A stretch of 64,000 nt of DNA from Peteryoungia desertarenae (GCF_005860795.2 NZ_CP058350.1:2510501-2574500), one strand, 5' to 3'; counted from the stretch's first letter, positions 52,755-63,232 are shown. Notes: generated from the sequence alone by a model not told the origin. Translations and numbers: made by a program.

Positions 52755-53768
52755 ATGACCCACGCAAAAGCCATGATCCTCGGCTGCCTCGGGCAGCGTC
52801 TCACAAATGACGAAAAAGCATTTTACCGGGACGAACAGCCCTGGGGCTTCATCGTCTTTTCGCGCAATCTTGCCGAACCGCAGCAGATCCGCGATCTGGT
52901 CGCGGAGATGCGGGATTGTGTCGGTGGGCGCAATGCGCCTGTTTTGATCGACCAGGAAGGTGGGCGCGTGCAGCGCATACGCGAGCCGATTGCGCCGCGC
53001 TACCCGTCTGGCGCCGACATTGGCACGCTTTTCAAGCTCGACGAAGAAAAGGGCCTGCGGGCAGCCTGGATCATGTCGCGATTGCACGCCTTTGATCTTC
53101 GGGCTCTTGGCATCAATGTGGATTGTCTGCCGGTGCTCGACGTTCCAATCCCCGGCGCAAGCAATGTGATTGGCAATCGAGCCTATTCAGGGGATCCGGC
53201 CATCGTCGCGCGCATCGGGCAGGCTGCTGCGGATGGACTGAAAGCGGGAGGGGTGTTACCGGTGATGAAACACATTCCCGGTCATGGACGCGGCATGGCT
53301 GATTCCCACCACGAACTACCAGTCGTGACGGTACCGCGTGAGGATCTGGAAGCCCATGATTTCGTGCCGTTCAGGGCGCTGCGGAAGGAACTCATGGCCA
53401 TGAGTTGCCATGTCGTGTACACCGCCATTGATCGTGACAATCCGGCCACTGCATCGCGGATTGTAACAGACGAGATCATCCGTGGTTCCATAGGCTTCGA
53501 GGGCTTGCTGATGTCGGACGATATCTCGATGAATGCTCTGAGGGGCACGATGGCGGAGCGGGCGCAGCGCCTGTCAGCCGTGCTGGATGTGGTGCTCCAT
53601 TGCCATGGCCATATGGACGAAATGCAGGCAGTCGCTGCCGCCGCCCCGCTGCTTTCCGGGCGCACCCTCCAGCGGGCGCTGGCTGTCGAGGCGGCCTTCG
53701 GCGATCCGGATGATGCCGACGAAGCAGCCCTTCGTGCCGAATTCTCCAGCTTGATGGCGGTTGCGTGA
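52755..53768 (+). CDS. nagZ: Beta-N-acetylhexosaminidase NagZ
   Basis: Glycoside hydrolase family 3 enzyme of peptidoglycan recycling, 337 residues, cytoplasmic. Motifs include VLIDQEGGRVQRI, NVDCLPVLDVP, VMKHIPGHGRGMADSHHELP (the flexible catalytic loop with His) and the nucleophile in LLMSDDISMNAL. No strong ribosome binding site is visible before ATG 52755. Its stop overlaps the scpA ATG. Confidence 0.94.
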   Translation: MTHAKAMILGCLGQRLTNDEKAFYRDEQPWGFIVFSRNLAEPQQIRDLVAEMRDCVGGRNAPVLIDQEGGRVQRIREPIAPRYPSGADIGTLFKLDEEKGLRAAWIMSRLHAFDLRALGINVDCLPVLDVPIPGASNVIGNRAYSGDPAIVARIGQAAADGLKAGGVLPVMKHIPGHGRGMADSHHELPVVTVPREDLEAHDFVPFRALRKELMAMSCHVVYTAIDRDNPATASRIVTDEIIRGSIGFEGLLMSDDISMNALRGTMAERAQRLSAVLDVVLHCHGHMDEMQAVAAAAPLLSGRTLQRALAVEAAFGDPDDADEAALRAEFSSLMAVA

Positions 53769-54631
53769 TGAGCCGAGGTCCGGTCCAGCCGACAGTGTTG
53801 AAGCGCGCCGGCGGGCCGGAGGTGGCAACGCCCATGGACAGCCTTTGGCAGGATGTGAGCAGTGAACGCGCCAGCGGCGAACCTGCTCTTCTCATCGATG
53901 TTGCCGGTTTCGAAGGACCGCTCGACCTGTTGCTGTTTCTGGCACGAAATCAAAAGGTGGATCTTGCCCGCATTTCCGTGCTGGCGCTCGCCGAGCAATA
54001 TCTCCAGTTCATCGAGAGCGCACGCCGCATCCGGCTCGAACTGGCGGCGGACTACCTCGTCATGGCCGCCTGGCTTGCCTATCTCAAGTCGCGTCTGCTG
54101 ATCCCGCAGCAAACGAAGGACGAGGGGCCATCAGGGGAGGAAATGGCTGCAACGCTGGCCTTCCGTCTGAAACGGCTTGAAGCGATCCGCGAGGCCGCGA
54201 CACGTCTCGTCAATCGCAACCGCCTTGGACGCGATGTCTTCGTCCGCGGGGCCCCCGAACATGTGCCGACACAGTCCAACAACGCCTATGACGCAAGTCT
54301 CTATGACCTCCTGACCGCCTATGCGGCACTTCGCCAGCGGCAAGCGGTCACGCAGGTGACGATCGAGCGCCGACGGGTATGGTCTTTGACGGATGCGCGC
54401 CAGATCCTGACCCGCATGATCGGCGAAATCGGTGACTGGACGGCGCTTGATCACTATCTGCTGCGTTTCCTGCCGAGCCCGGAGGAGAGGGTGACAGCCA
54501 TTGCCAGCGCCTTTGCCGCTTCGCTCGAACTGGTGCGGGAAGGACGCCTGGAGATGCGCCAGGAGCGTGCATTCGACCCAATCTTCTTGCGCAGCGGGCC
54601 AAAAGCCGAAGCCCTGAAACAGGTCGATTGA
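53768..54631 (+). CDS. scpA: Segregation and condensation protein A
   Basis: Kleisin subunit of the SMC-ScpAB condensin, 287 residues. The diagnostic block is FEGPLDLLLFLARNQKVDLA then RISVLALAEQYLQFIE, with AADYLVMAAWLAYLKSRLLI after it and a winged C-terminal end (ERVTAIASAFAASLELVREG). Its ATG overlaps the nagZ stop, so translation is coupled. The ATG at 53834 (MDSLWQD) is an alternative start. Confidence 0.94.
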   Translation: MSRGPVQPTVLKRAGGPEVATPMDSLWQDVSSERASGEPALLIDVAGFEGPLDLLLFLARNQKVDLARISVLALAEQYLQFIESARRIRLELAADYLVMAAWLAYLKSRLLIPQQTKDEGPSGEEMAATLAFRLKRLEAIREAATRLVNRNRLGRDVFVRGAPEHVPTQSNNAYDASLYDLLTAYAALRQRQAVTQVTIERRRVWSLTDARQILTRMIGEIGDWTALDHYLLRFLPSPEERVTAIASAFAASLELVREGRLEMRQERAFDPIFLRSGPKAEALKQVD

Positions 54632-54644
54632 GAGGCGTCGGATC

Positions 54645-55376
54645 ATGGCAGTCGAGATCCCCGATACAACGCCCGGCGGCGATGAGCAGCCTTCCGTCAG
54701 CAATCATGCGGTGCTCAGCGAGCATCAAATTCGTGAAGCCACCCGTATTGTGGAAGCGCTGGTCTTTGCCTCTGCTGAGCCCGTCTCCACCGCATTCCTT
54801 GCGGAGCGACTGCCGCGCAATGCCGATGTGCATGCCATTCTGCTGCACCTCAAACAGGATTATGCGGCGCGTGGCGTCAATCTCGTGCAGGTGGAGGATT
54901 GCTGGGCGTTTCGCACGGCTGCGGATCTCTCCTTTGCCATTCGCAAAGAAGAAACAGAGGTCAAGAAGCTGTCACGCGCGGCGCTCGAAGTGCTCGCCAT
55001 CATCGCCTATCATCAGCCGGTGACCCGGGCCGAAATCGAGGACATCCGTGGTGTCCAGACATCCAAGGGTACGCTCGATGTCCTGATGGAGGCGGGATGG
55101 GTCCGCTTCAGGGGGCGCAGGCGCACACCTGGTCGCCCGGTCACCATTGGGACCACCCGTGATTTCCTCGACCATTTTGGGCTTGAGGAACTGCGAGATC
55201 TGCCTGGTCTCGAAGAGTTGAAGGGGGCAGGACTGCTCCAGGGTCGCATCCCGGCAAACTTCAATATTCCCCTGCCATCGGATTTTGATGCGCTCGCCGA
55301 GGATGAAGACCCGATTACACAGCTCGATCTCGAGGAGCTTGGCCTATTGACACCGGGTGGTGAAGCGGACGAATAG
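54645..55376 (+). CDS. scpB: Segregation and condensation protein B
   Basis: Winged-helix dimer that binds ScpA, 243 residues. Signature text: IVEALVFASAEPVSTAFLAE, ALEVLAIIAYHQPVTRAEIE, DIRGVQTSKGTLDVLMEAGW and FLDHFGLEELRDLPGLEELK. It begins 13 bp after scpA and ends in an acidic tail. Confidence 0.95.
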   Translation: MAVEIPDTTPGGDEQPSVSNHAVLSEHQIREATRIVEALVFASAEPVSTAFLAERLPRNADVHAILLHLKQDYAARGVNLVQVEDCWAFRTAADLSFAIRKEETEVKKLSRAALEVLAIIAYHQPVTRAEIEDIRGVQTSKGTLDVLMEAGWVRFRGRRRTPGRPVTIGTTRDFLDHFGLEELRDLPGLEELKGAGLLQGRIPANFNIPLPSDFDALAEDEDPITQLDLEELGLLTPGGEADE

Positions 55377-55498
55377 GTTCAGGTTTTTTGAGTTGGCGGC
55401 AGCGGCCTCGGGGTGTATCGCCCCTTTTCTGGTGGCCTGCAGGATTGCCAACAAGGATTGACCGGTGAGCGAATAGGGGCGTCCGCGTAGTATTTCGA

Positions 55499-56593
55499 AT
55501 GAATTCAGCCATACCGAGCAGAAAGAATGGGCAGTTGACCGCAGGCGTGACCTTCGCGGCACGCCTCACATTCGAACATATCCGGCACAGCTATTACGGT
55601 CGTGAGACGATCCGGGATGTGTCACTGACCGCCGAGCCGGGCGAGGTGCTCTGTCTGCTCGGGCCGTCCGGCTCTGGTAAGACGACCCTGCTTCGAATAG
55701 CCGCAGGCGTGGAAACACAGACCGGCGGTCGACTGTTGATCAATGACCGCGAGATGGCCGGCCCGAATGCCTTCGTGCCCCCCGAAAAACGAGGCGTCGG
55801 TCTGATGTTTCAGGACTTCGCCCTGTTCCCGCACATGACGGTGCTCAACAATGTCCGCTTCGGCCTGACGGCCATGGCCGCGAAAGAGGCTGTTTCAGAA
55901 GCCATGCATGCGCTGGAGCGCGTTGGTCTCAGCCATTATGCCGACAAGTATCCGCACGCGCTTTCTGGTGGCGAGCAGCAGCGGGTGGCGCTGGCTCGGG
56001 CGCTTGCCCCACGTCCCAGCGTGCTCCTGATGGACGAGCCTTTTTCCGGTCTCGATTCGCGGCTGAAGGACAATGTCAGGGCCGATACACTGGCGATCTT
56101 GCGGGAGAGCCGGGCGACGGCGATCGTCGTCACCCATGATGCGGAGGAGGCGATGCGCATGGCGGACCGTATCGCGCTGCTCCGGGACGGCCAACTGATA
56201 CAGGTCGGCACGGCCGACGATCTTTATCGTCGGCCAAAGGATCTTTTTGCTGCGGCTTTCTTTTCGGAAATCAATGAGTTTTCGGGTGTTGTACAAGGCG
56301 GGTTGGTCGAGACGCCGCTTGGAACTGCCAATGCTGCGGGTATGGGCGAGGGCAGGGATGTCTCCGTGGCCGTGCGTCTGTCAGGTCTTGCGGTAAGTCC
56401 TGATGCTGGTGCAATTCCGGCCCGTATCATATCCCGGCGGTTTCTCGGTGTTGTGGAATTGCTCGATCTTGCCATACCGGGCACCGAGCGTCCGGTTCGT
56501 TCACGCATACGTGCGGACATGCTGCCTCCCGGTCTAAGGGATGTTACCATCAGCGTTGATCCTAAAGACATTTTGGTGTTTGAAAAAAGCTGA
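55499..56593 (+). CDS. Orphan ABC transporter ATP-binding protein, FbpC/PotA-like
   Basis: 364-residue ATPase with Walker [12 protein letters not shown] near 53-63, Q-loop [14 protein letters not shown], signature [17 protein letters not shown], Walker [13 protein letters not shown] and [16 protein letters not shown]-terminal TOBE/OB regulatory domain (about 250-364, [20 protein letters not shown]) puts it with ferric iron, sugar or polyamine importers. No permease or binding protein is nearby; it lies between scpB and tatA, so its partners must be elsewhere or its role is different. Confidence 0.85.
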   Translation: MNSAIPSRKNGQLTAGVTFAARLTFEHIRHSYYGRETIRDVSLTAEPGEVLCLLGPSGSGKTTLLRIAAGVETQTGGRLLINDREMAGPNAFVPPEKRGVGLMFQDFALFPHMTVLNNVRFGLTAMAAKEAVSEAMHALERVGLSHYADKYPHALSGGEQQRVALARALAPRPSVLLMDEPFSGLDSRLKDNVRADTLAILRESRATAIVVTHDAEEAMRMADRIALLRDGQLIQVGTADDLYRRPKDLFAAAFFSEINEFSGVVQGGLVETPLGTANAAGMGEGRDVSVAVRLSGLAVSPDAGAIPARIISRRFLGVVELLDLAIPGTERPVRSRIRADMLPPGLRDVTISVDPKDILVFEKS

Positions 56594-56639
56594 GAAACCC
56601 CCTACATCGGTGGGACTTAAACCTAAGGAGTGGCAGGTA

Positions 56640-56837
56640 ATGGGTACTTTTAGCATTTGGCACTGGCTGATCGTTCTGGTCATCATCCTGCTGCTGTTTG
56701 GTCGCGGCAAGATTCCGGATCTGATGGGTGATCTGGCCAAGGGCATCAAAAGCTTCAAGAAGGGCATGTCGGACGACGACAATGATGCCACCCAGACCAA
56801 CAAGACGGTTGATCACAAGCCCGACGAAACCAAGTAA
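56640..56837 (+). CDS. tatA: Twin-arginine translocase subunit TatA
   Basis: 65-residue pore-forming subunit of the Tat exporter. Short N-terminal helix [18 protein letters not shown], hinge [20 protein letters not shown] with its FG-x-G-x-x-P pattern, then an acidic polar tail. AAGGAG lies 11 bases before the ATG. Confidence 0.95.
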   Translation: MGTFSIWHWLIVLVIILLLFGRGKIPDLMGDLAKGIKSFKKGMSDDDNDATQTNKTVDHKPDETK

Positions 56838-56971
56838 ACGCGACCGGCGCGATCTTTGGCGGTCAGATGACGGGTGGTTTGCCACTTTCATCCGACCGGC
56901 CAAGACGAGCGCGGCGGAAATGGCGGTGATCAGCTGTGATCGCCTTGGCCTGGGCGTCAGGAGCCTGAGAA

Positions 56972-57799
56972 ATGCTGGATATTGGCTGGACCGAACTGCT
57001 TGTTGTTTCGGTTATCCTGATTGTGGTCGTGGGCCCGAAGGACCTGCCGCCCATGTTGCGTGCCTTTGGCAAAATGACGACGCGTCTTCGCAAAACGGCT
57101 GGGGAGTTTCGTGCGCAATTTGACGAAGCTCTGCGCGAGGCCGAGCTGGACGATATTCGCAACACCGTCAATGATGTGAAGAAGCTGAACCCTGCCGAAA
57201 GCCTGCGTGAGGCTATCAATCCGCTTCGCCAGATGACTGAGGACATCAAGAGTGACCTGCACAGGGCGACTCGTCTTGAAAGCCCTGCAGAGAGCGAGGC
57301 AGAGCCTGAAAATTCGATCCTGCCTGACATCTCTGATCTGGCCACTGAGCCACCCGCGGAGTTGAGGCCTGCGGCGCCCGTCAGTTCGCAGACCGGGCAG
57401 GCACCTGCAAGTTCGGCACCGGCTGCAACAACTGCACCCCCTGTTGTGCAGCAAACCGCGGCTAACGTCCCAGGTGATACGAGCGTTGGTGCGCCCGTCG
57501 CTGCAGCACCGGAGGCGAAGGTAGCAAACACAAAGGCTCCGAAGTCTCCAGCGAAGAAGGCTGACGCTTCGCCAGGCGGAAAGTCGGTCGCAGCCAAACC
57601 AGCGAAAGCCAAGTCTGGGACGGTTGCCTCTGATGTCACCGATGCCGTGAAGGCTGCACCTTCGAAGCCAAGGGCTGCAGCCGCCAAGCCAAAAGCAGCG
57701 GTCGCCAAGACCAAGGTCGCAAAGCCGGCTGAGCCAGCTGCAAAAGCACCCGCACCATCGACACGAACACGCAAAGCCAAGAGTGAGGACCGCGCATGA
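56972..57799 (+). CDS. tatB: Sec-independent translocase subunit TatB
   Basis: 275-residue partner of TatC in signal recognition. It starts MLDIGWTELLVVSVILIVVV, then GPKDLPPMLRAFGKMTTRLR, with a conserved amphipathic helix. The tail beyond residue 100 is a long Ala/Pro/Lys-rich linker (for example KAAPSKPRAAAAKPKAAVAK), longer than the E. coli form. Its stop overlaps the tatC start by four bases. Confidence 0.93.
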   Translation: MLDIGWTELLVVSVILIVVVGPKDLPPMLRAFGKMTTRLRKTAGEFRAQFDEALREAELDDIRNTVNDVKKLNPAESLREAINPLRQMTEDIKSDLHRATRLESPAESEAEPENSILPDISDLATEPPAELRPAAPVSSQTGQAPASSAPAATTAPPVVQQTAANVPGDTSVGAPVAAAPEAKVANTKAPKSPAKKADASPGGKSVAAKPAKAKSGTVASDVTDAVKAAPSKPRAAAAKPKAAVAKTKVAKPAEPAAKAPAPSTRTRKAKSEDRA

Positions 57800-58611
57800 G
57801 CGGCGATGTAGAAGACAAGCCGCAGCCGCTGGTCGAGCATCTGATCGAGCTGCGCTCGCGTCTGATCTGGGCGCTCGGGGCGTTCTTCGTCGCGTTCATC
57901 GTCTGCTTCGCCTTTGCGAAAGATCTGTTCAATTTCCTGGTTGTCCCATACAAATGGGCGGTTGGCTGGGCCGGTCTGGATGTGACCAAGACTGAACTGA
58001 TTTACACCGCGCCGCAGGAATTCTTCTTCACGCAGATTAAAGTTGCCGCTTTCGGCGCCATGGTGATCGCCTTCCCTGTGATCGCCTCGCAGCTCTACAA
58101 GTTCGTCGCACCGGGTCTCTACAAGAATGAGCGCCAGGCTTTTCTGCCGTTTCTGATCGCTTCACCGCTTCTCTTCCTGCTTGGCGCGTCGCTTGTCTAT
58201 TTCTTCTTCACGCCCATGGTCATGTGGTTCTTCCTGACGATGCAACAGGCGCCCGGTGAGGGTGAGGTGGCAATCTCGCTGATGCCCAAGGTGTCCGAGT
58301 ATCTCAGCCTGATCATGACGCTCGTTTTTTCCTTCGGTTTGGTGTTCCAGTTGCCGGTGGTGACGACGCTTCTTGCCCGTGTGGGCATTCTCGAAAGCCA
58401 ATGGCTTGCCGACAAGCGCAAGTATTTCATTGTCGTGGCCTTCATCGTTGCGGCTGTTCTGACGCCGCCTGATCCGCTCTCCCAGATCGGTCTTGCCTTG
58501 CCGACTATCCTTCTCTACGAGGTAGGCATCTATGCTGCACGACTCGTGGAGCGGCGTCGTTCTGCCGAAGCGCAGGCCAAGGCGGACGAGGCTGATCTGC
58601 CGGCGGAATGA
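57796..58611 (+). CDS. tatC: Sec-independent translocase subunit TatC
   Basis: 271-residue polytopic core receptor for twin-arginine signals. The first segment DKPQPLVEHLIELRSRLIWA contains the conserved HLIELRSR; six helices follow, with TAPQEFFFTQIKVAAFGAM and FVAPGLYKNERQAFLPF typical. At least two genes in this window (cpdB and the NitT/TauT-type receptor) have twin-arginine-like signals. Confidence 0.96.
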   Translation: MSGDVEDKPQPLVEHLIELRSRLIWALGAFFVAFIVCFAFAKDLFNFLVVPYKWAVGWAGLDVTKTELIYTAPQEFFFTQIKVAAFGAMVIAFPVIASQLYKFVAPGLYKNERQAFLPFLIASPLLFLLGASLVYFFFTPMVMWFFLTMQQAPGEGEVAISLMPKVSEYLSLIMTLVFSFGLVFQLPVVTTLLARVGILESQWLADKRKYFIVVAFIVAAVLTPPDPLSQIGLALPTILLYEVGIYAARLVERRRSAEAQAKADEADLPAE

Positions 58612-58816
58612 TGCGTTGGTCGCTCGAGTCAGGGCGCCCTCATCCTTGAAATGCAGTCATGGAACACAGCGCTGAAAATGTCGCTGGTGAATTCCCGTTG
58701 GCCATCTGCCGGTGAATGCCTCAGCAGGAACGGGCAAGATGGCTGAATTTTTCGACACCTGGACCTTGCGCCGCCAGAGCGCGTGATGGCCAGGCAGCAC
58801 ATCACCTGGAACGGTC

Positions 58817-60100
58817 ATGCTCGACATCAAATGGATCCGCGACAATCCCGAGGCCCTGGACGCAGCGCTGGCCAAGCGCAGCGCCGACCCCATGGCCGCC
58901 ATGCTGGTTGCTCTGGATGAGAAGCGTAGATCCGTGGTTCAGTCTCTGCAGGATATGCAGGCACGCCGCAATGCCGCGTCCAAGGAAATTGGTGCCGCGA
59001 TGGCACAGAAGAACAGCGAACTGGCGGACAGATTGAAGGCCGAGGTGGCGGCGCTTAAGGACACGATGCCGGCGGCTGAGGAGCAAGAACGGCAGCTCTC
59101 TGCCGAATTGAATGATATCCTTTCGCGCATTCCCAATGTCCCGCTTGATGACGTGCCTGTTGGCAAAGACGAGGCGGACAATGTTGTGGCGCGCGTCGTT
59201 GGCCAGAAGCCGGGTTGGAATCACAAGGCCCGCGAGCACTTCGAGATCGGTGAAAACCTCGGTTACATGGATTTCGAGCGTGCTGCGAAGCTTTCAGGTG
59301 CTCGCTTTACGGTGCTCACATCGCAACTTGCCCGGCTGGAGCGTGCCCTTGGCCAGTTCATGCTGGACCTGCATACGGGTGAACACGGCTATATCGAAGT
59401 TTCCTCGCCGCTGATGGTGCGGGACGAAGCCATGTATGGCACCGGCCAATTGCCGAAGTTCTCAGAGGACCTGTTCAAGACCACCGACGGTCGCTGGTTG
59501 ATACCGACTGCTGAAGTCACCCTCACCAACCTCGTTGCTGGCGAAATCCTGGACCAGGAAAAGCTGCCGCTGCGCTTTACCGCACTCACGCCATCCTTCC
59601 GCTCGGAAGCGGGCTCGGCCGGTCGCGATACCCGTGGCATGCTGCGCCAGCACCAGTTCTGGAAATGCGAACTGGTGTCGATCACGGATGCCGAGAGCGC
59701 AATCGCCGAGCATGAGCGCATGACGGCCTGCGCAGAGGAGGTGCTGAAGCGTCTCGGCCTGCATTTCCGTACCATGACGCTCTGCACCGGCGACATGGGC
59801 TTTGGTGCGCGCAAGACCTATGACATCGAGGTCTGGCTGCCGGGGCAGGATACCTACCGCGAAATCTCCTCCTGCTCGGTCTGCGGCGATTTCCAGGCCC
59901 GGCGCATGAATGCGCGCTACAGGAGCAAGGACGACAAGGCGACGAAATTCGTGCATACGCTCAACGGCTCAGGCACCGCAGTCGGTCGCTGCCTGATCGC
60001 TGTCATGGAAAACTATCTGAACGAAGATGGGTCCATCACTGTCCCTGACGTCTTGCTGCCCTACATGGGCGGCGTCACGAAGATCGAAAAGGCCGACTGA
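58817..60100 (+). CDS. serS: Seryl-tRNA synthetase
   Basis: Class II synthetase of 427 residues, also charging tRNA-Sec where present. The N-terminal coiled coil (about 30-100) binds the tRNA long arm; motif 2 lies around [20 protein letters not shown] and motif 3 near [21 protein letters not shown] precedes the ATG. Confidence 0.96.
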   Translation: MLDIKWIRDNPEALDAALAKRSADPMAAMLVALDEKRRSVVQSLQDMQARRNAASKEIGAAMAQKNSELADRLKAEVAALKDTMPAAEEQERQLSAELNDILSRIPNVPLDDVPVGKDEADNVVARVVGQKPGWNHKAREHFEIGENLGYMDFERAAKLSGARFTVLTSQLARLERALGQFMLDLHTGEHGYIEVSSPLMVRDEAMYGTGQLPKFSEDLFKTTDGRWLIPTAEVTLTNLVAGEILDQEKLPLRFTALTPSFRSEAGSAGRDTRGMLRQHQFWKCELVSITDAESAIAEHERMTACAEEVLKRLGLHFRTMTLCTGDMGFGARKTYDIEVWLPGQDTYREISSCSVCGDFQARRMNARYRSKDDKATKFVHTLNGSGTAVGRCLIAVMENYLNEDGSITVPDVLLPYMGGVTKIEKAD

Positions 60101-60124
60101 GCGGAACAAGACAAGGTGAGGGCA

Positions 60125-60895
60125 ATGCGCATACTGCTGACCAACGACGATGGGATCCACGCCGAAGGCCTGGCAGTTCTGGAGCGTATTGCCCGCCAGC
60201 TGTCTGACGATGTGTGGATCGTTGCTCCCGAAACGGACCAAAGCGGTCTGGCGCATTCCCTGACATTGTCGGAGCCCTTGCGACTGCGGCAGATCGACGA
60301 GAAACGGTTTGCACTGCGCGGCACGCCCACCGACTGCGTGATCATGGCGATCCGCAAGGTACTTGATCGTAAGCCGGATCTGGTGCTTTCGGGTGTAAAT
60401 GCCGGGGGCAACATCGCTGACGATGTCACCTATTCCGGAACGGTTGCCGGCGCAATCGAGGGGACCGTCCATGGCGTGCGCTCCTTCGCGCTCAGCCAAC
60501 TCTACGATTATGTCCGGCGCACGCCGATCCCCTGGGAGGTTGCTGAGGCCTTTGCACCGGACCTGATCCGCAAGCTCCTCAATGTCGATCTGCCCCCCGG
60601 CACCTTCCTCAACATCAATTTCCCCAGTGCCGCTCCATCGGACGTTGCGGGAATTGAGGTCACGGGGCAGGGCAAGCTGGATTTCGGCTTGAGCGTTGAA
60701 GAGCGCCACGACGGGCGCGGCGTACCCTATTTCTGGCTCCAGTTTGGTGACCGTAAAGGCAATTTCCGCGCCGGGACGGACCTTCAGGCGATGCGCGAGA
60801 AAAAGATTTCGGTGACACCTCTGAAGCTGGATATGACGGATTATGCCGTCCAGGATCGACTGGCTCAGGCTCTTGGCTTTGGGAGCGATGATTGA
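60125..60895 (+). CDS. surE: 5'/3'-nucleotidase SurE
   Basis: Metal-dependent survival protein, 256 residues. The acidic metal loop [16 protein letters not shown] opens the protein, followed by [20 protein letters not shown] and [32 protein letters not shown] precedes ATG 60125. Its TGA overlaps the pcm start, the usual surE-pcm pairing. Confidence 0.96.
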   Translation: MRILLTNDDGIHAEGLAVLERIARQLSDDVWIVAPETDQSGLAHSLTLSEPLRLRQIDEKRFALRGTPTDCVIMAIRKVLDRKPDLVLSGVNAGGNIADDVTYSGTVAGAIEGTVHGVRSFALSQLYDYVRRTPIPWEVAEAFAPDLIRKLLNVDLPPGTFLNINFPSAAPSDVAGIEVTGQGKLDFGLSVEERHDGRGVPYFWLQFGDRKGNFRAGTDLQAMREKKISVTPLKLDMTDYAVQDRLAQALGFGSDD

Positions 60896-61581
60896 GATCT
60901 GCGCTGCGTGAACGGGAAGGTTTTGCGGCTCTGGTGCTGCGGCTTCGCGCCGAGGGTATCACCAATCTCGATCTCTTGACTGCGGTGGAACAGACCCCGC
61001 GCTCTCAATTCGTGCCGTCGGAATATTCGGAAAGCGCTTATTCAAGCCGTTCGATTCCGATCGAATGCGGCTCCTTCATGGAAGGCGCTGATCTGGCCGT
61101 CCGGCTTCTGTCTCTATTGCAAATCAAGCCGGGGCAGCGCGTTCTGGAAATCGGGACCGGAAGCGGCTTCATGACAGCAGTGCTCGGACGCATGACGGAG
61201 CGGGTTATCTCGCTCGAGCGCTACCGCACCCTGATTTCCTTAGCGCAAAAGCGCATTGAGGTGCTCGGAATACGGAACATCATTCTGAAGCATGCTGACG
61301 GGATGAACGGTTTGCCGGGTGAGGGGACGTTCGACCGCATCATCGCCACGGCTGCATTTCCGGCCCATCCGCGATTCTTTGCGGAGCAGCTGGTGTCCGG
61401 CGGGATGCTTCTGGCTCCGGTGATGATCGATGAAACGACTTGCATGATGATGCGTCTCACCAAGACCGGCAGCCGCTTTGAGCGGGAGGATCTGTTCCCG
61501 TTCCCTATCTGCCGATCACGCCAAAAATGGCGTTGCACCTGTGAGCAAATCGCCTGCGGTTTATGCATCTTCTGGAATTAG
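60892..61581 (+). CDS. pcm: Protein-L-isoaspartate O-methyltransferase with frameshifted C-terminus
   Basis: Repair methyltransferase, classical Pcm type. It starts with TTG inside the surE stop ([20 protein letters not shown]), has the SAM loop [16 protein letters not shown] near residue 84 and GGMLLAPVM late. Up to DLFP the text is normal; then it reads [12 protein letters not shown] and runs to 61581. In the next frame the DNA encodes [12 protein letters not shown] and stop at 61542-61544, the normal ending. One missing G at 61500/61501 (CCG-GTT-CCC-TAT expected) explains this. It is either a real mutation or an assembly error. About 13 end residues are replaced. Confidence 0.9.
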   Translation: MRSALREREGFAALVLRLRAEGITNLDLLTAVEQTPRSQFVPSEYSESAYSSRSIPIECGSFMEGADLAVRLLSLLQIKPGQRVLEIGTGSGFMTAVLGRMTERVISLERYRTLISLAQKRIEVLGIRNIILKHADGMNGLPGEGTFDRIIATAAFPAHPRFFAEQLVSGGMLLAPVMIDETTCMMMRLTKTGSRFEREDLFPFPICRSRQKWRCTCEQIACGLCIFWN

Positions 61582-61670
61582 TTCATAACGATTCAGACGG
61601 ATTAACCGGCCAGTAACACTAACGCGCTTTAATGAATCCACATCCAGTAGCGTAATTTGTGGGTTTGGTC

Positions 61671-63209
61671 ATGCGTCAGAGTGTATCTCCAAGAGTCGGA
61701 CTGCCAGTTTCCCGGATTTGCGGGCTGATGCTGCTGGCAAGCACTGCCGCAGGCTGCAGCTCCGATGCCTCCCGCTTCAGCTCGGTGTTTGCGCCTGATA
61801 CGTTGACAACCGCCTCTATTCCCGACCGCAGCTCCGTGGTAAGGCAGCCGCCAGTTCCCGCAGAAGATATCGGTAGCGCATCGATGGCCGCACGCCAGCA
61901 GACGCTGTCGCAACCTTATCCGCAGCAGCAGGCCGTGGCTCCGGCCTCAGCGCGTGCCGCAAGCACGCCGGTGGCGGTTCAGCGGGCAGAGTTGTCTGCG
62001 CCGACTTTGGCGGCATCAACCGCCAATAATGCAGCGCGTCAGGAAGCGCTGTCGCAGCCCTTCCCCAATCGTCCGGCGGGTGCCGCCCCCGCCTCCAGTC
62101 AGCAGACTGCCGCAGCGCCGATTGTTGCCGACAATCTGACCACCGGTTCCAATAGGGCAGCGCAGGGATGGAGCGCTGCAAATGGTGCGCGTATTACTTT
62201 GCGTCCGGGTGAAACCATTGCCATGCTGGCTGATCGTTATGGTGTGCCGGAGCGCGAGATCCTGCGGGCCAATGGTCTGACACATTCTTCGGACGCAGCA
62301 AGCGGTCAGCTCGTCATCATTCCGACATTTAATGGCGGTGCCAATGTCGCCCGGGCTGCCGCTGAAGCCTCAGGCCTTCCGACGGAGCGCAAGCCAATCG
62401 TCCCTGACCAGCCGCAGCAGAATGTTGCGGTTCTGCCAGCGACGCCCAGTTCACGGGAAAAGACGCAAGTTGCCAATACGGCAGCAACCGGCAATGCCCA
62501 GACGGGCGCTGGTGCGGGTGGCTCCGGCTACACCGTCAAACCAGGTGATTCGCTGACCAAGATTGCGAAAGCAAATGGGGTGAGTGTCGACAGTCTCAAG
62601 CAGGCAAACGGTCTTTCTACGGCCAATATCCGAATCGGTCAGGTTCTGGCGATCCCGACTGCGGGAACGCCTGTTGCTGCAGCGCCGGTGTCTCAGAAGG
62701 CCGATCCGGTCAAGACTGCTTCTGTTCCGGCAACTCCCGCCAACCAGCCAGCTGGCTACACGCCCCCGGCCAACAAATCCGTCACGGAAGTTGCAAAGGC
62801 TGATCCGCAGGCAGCGGCGCCGGAGCTCACAGGAATTGGCAAGTATCGCTGGCCGGCCAATGGCGCCGTGATCGCGCGCTTTGGTGCCAATATTGATGGA
62901 AAGCGCAGCGACGGTATTGCGATTTCGGTGCCGAAGGGAACCCCGGTCAAGGCTGCCGAGAATGGCGTGGTGATCTATGCCGGCAACGGATTGAAGGAGC
63001 TCGGAAACACCGTCCTGATCCGGCATGATGATGGCAAGGTCACGGTTTATGGCCATGCAGACAGCCTGAACGTCCAGCGTGGGCAGAAGGTCCAGCGCGG
63101 CCAGACGATCGCCAGTTCTGGTATGAGCGGCAATGTGAAGCGACCGATGCTGCATTTTGAGGTTCGCAAGGATGCGGCCCCCGTCGATCCGATGAGCTAT
63201 CTCGAATAG
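61671..63209 (+). CDS. NlpD-like lipoprotein with two LysM domains and a degenerate M23 domain
   Basis: Outer-membrane-anchored wall protein of 512 residues. The signal ends in the lipobox TAAGC near residue 29. Two LysM domains bind peptidoglycan (ITLRPGETIAMLADRYGVPE near 175 and YTVKPGDSLTKIAKANGVSV near 286). The C-terminal M23 domain (about 390-510) has lost zinc ligands: RSDGIAIS replaces the usual H-x-G-I-D, and MLHFEVR replaces H-L-H. Only YGHADS keeps its His. This is the pattern of amidase activators such as NlpD and EnvC rather than an endopeptidase. Confidence 0.9.
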   Translation: MRQSVSPRVGLPVSRICGLMLLASTAAGCSSDASRFSSVFAPDTLTTASIPDRSSVVRQPPVPAEDIGSASMAARQQTLSQPYPQQQAVAPASARAASTPVAVQRAELSAPTLAASTANNAARQEALSQPFPNRPAGAAPASSQQTAAAPIVADNLTTGSNRAAQGWSAANGARITLRPGETIAMLADRYGVPEREILRANGLTHSSDAASGQLVIIPTFNGGANVARAAAEASGLPTERKPIVPDQPQQNVAVLPATPSSREKTQVANTAATGNAQTGAGAGGSGYTVKPGDSLTKIAKANGVSVDSLKQANGLSTANIRIGQVLAIPTAGTPVAAAPVSQKADPVKTASVPATPANQPAGYTPPANKSVTEVAKADPQAAAPELTGIGKYRWPANGAVIARFGANIDGKRSDGIAISVPKGTPVKAAENGVVIYAGNGLKELGNTVLIRHDDGKVTVYGHADSLNVQRGQKVQRGQTIASSGMSGNVKRPMLHFEVRKDAAPVDPMSYLE

Positions 63210-63232
63210 TCACCCTCAGATAGAGGTAAATA

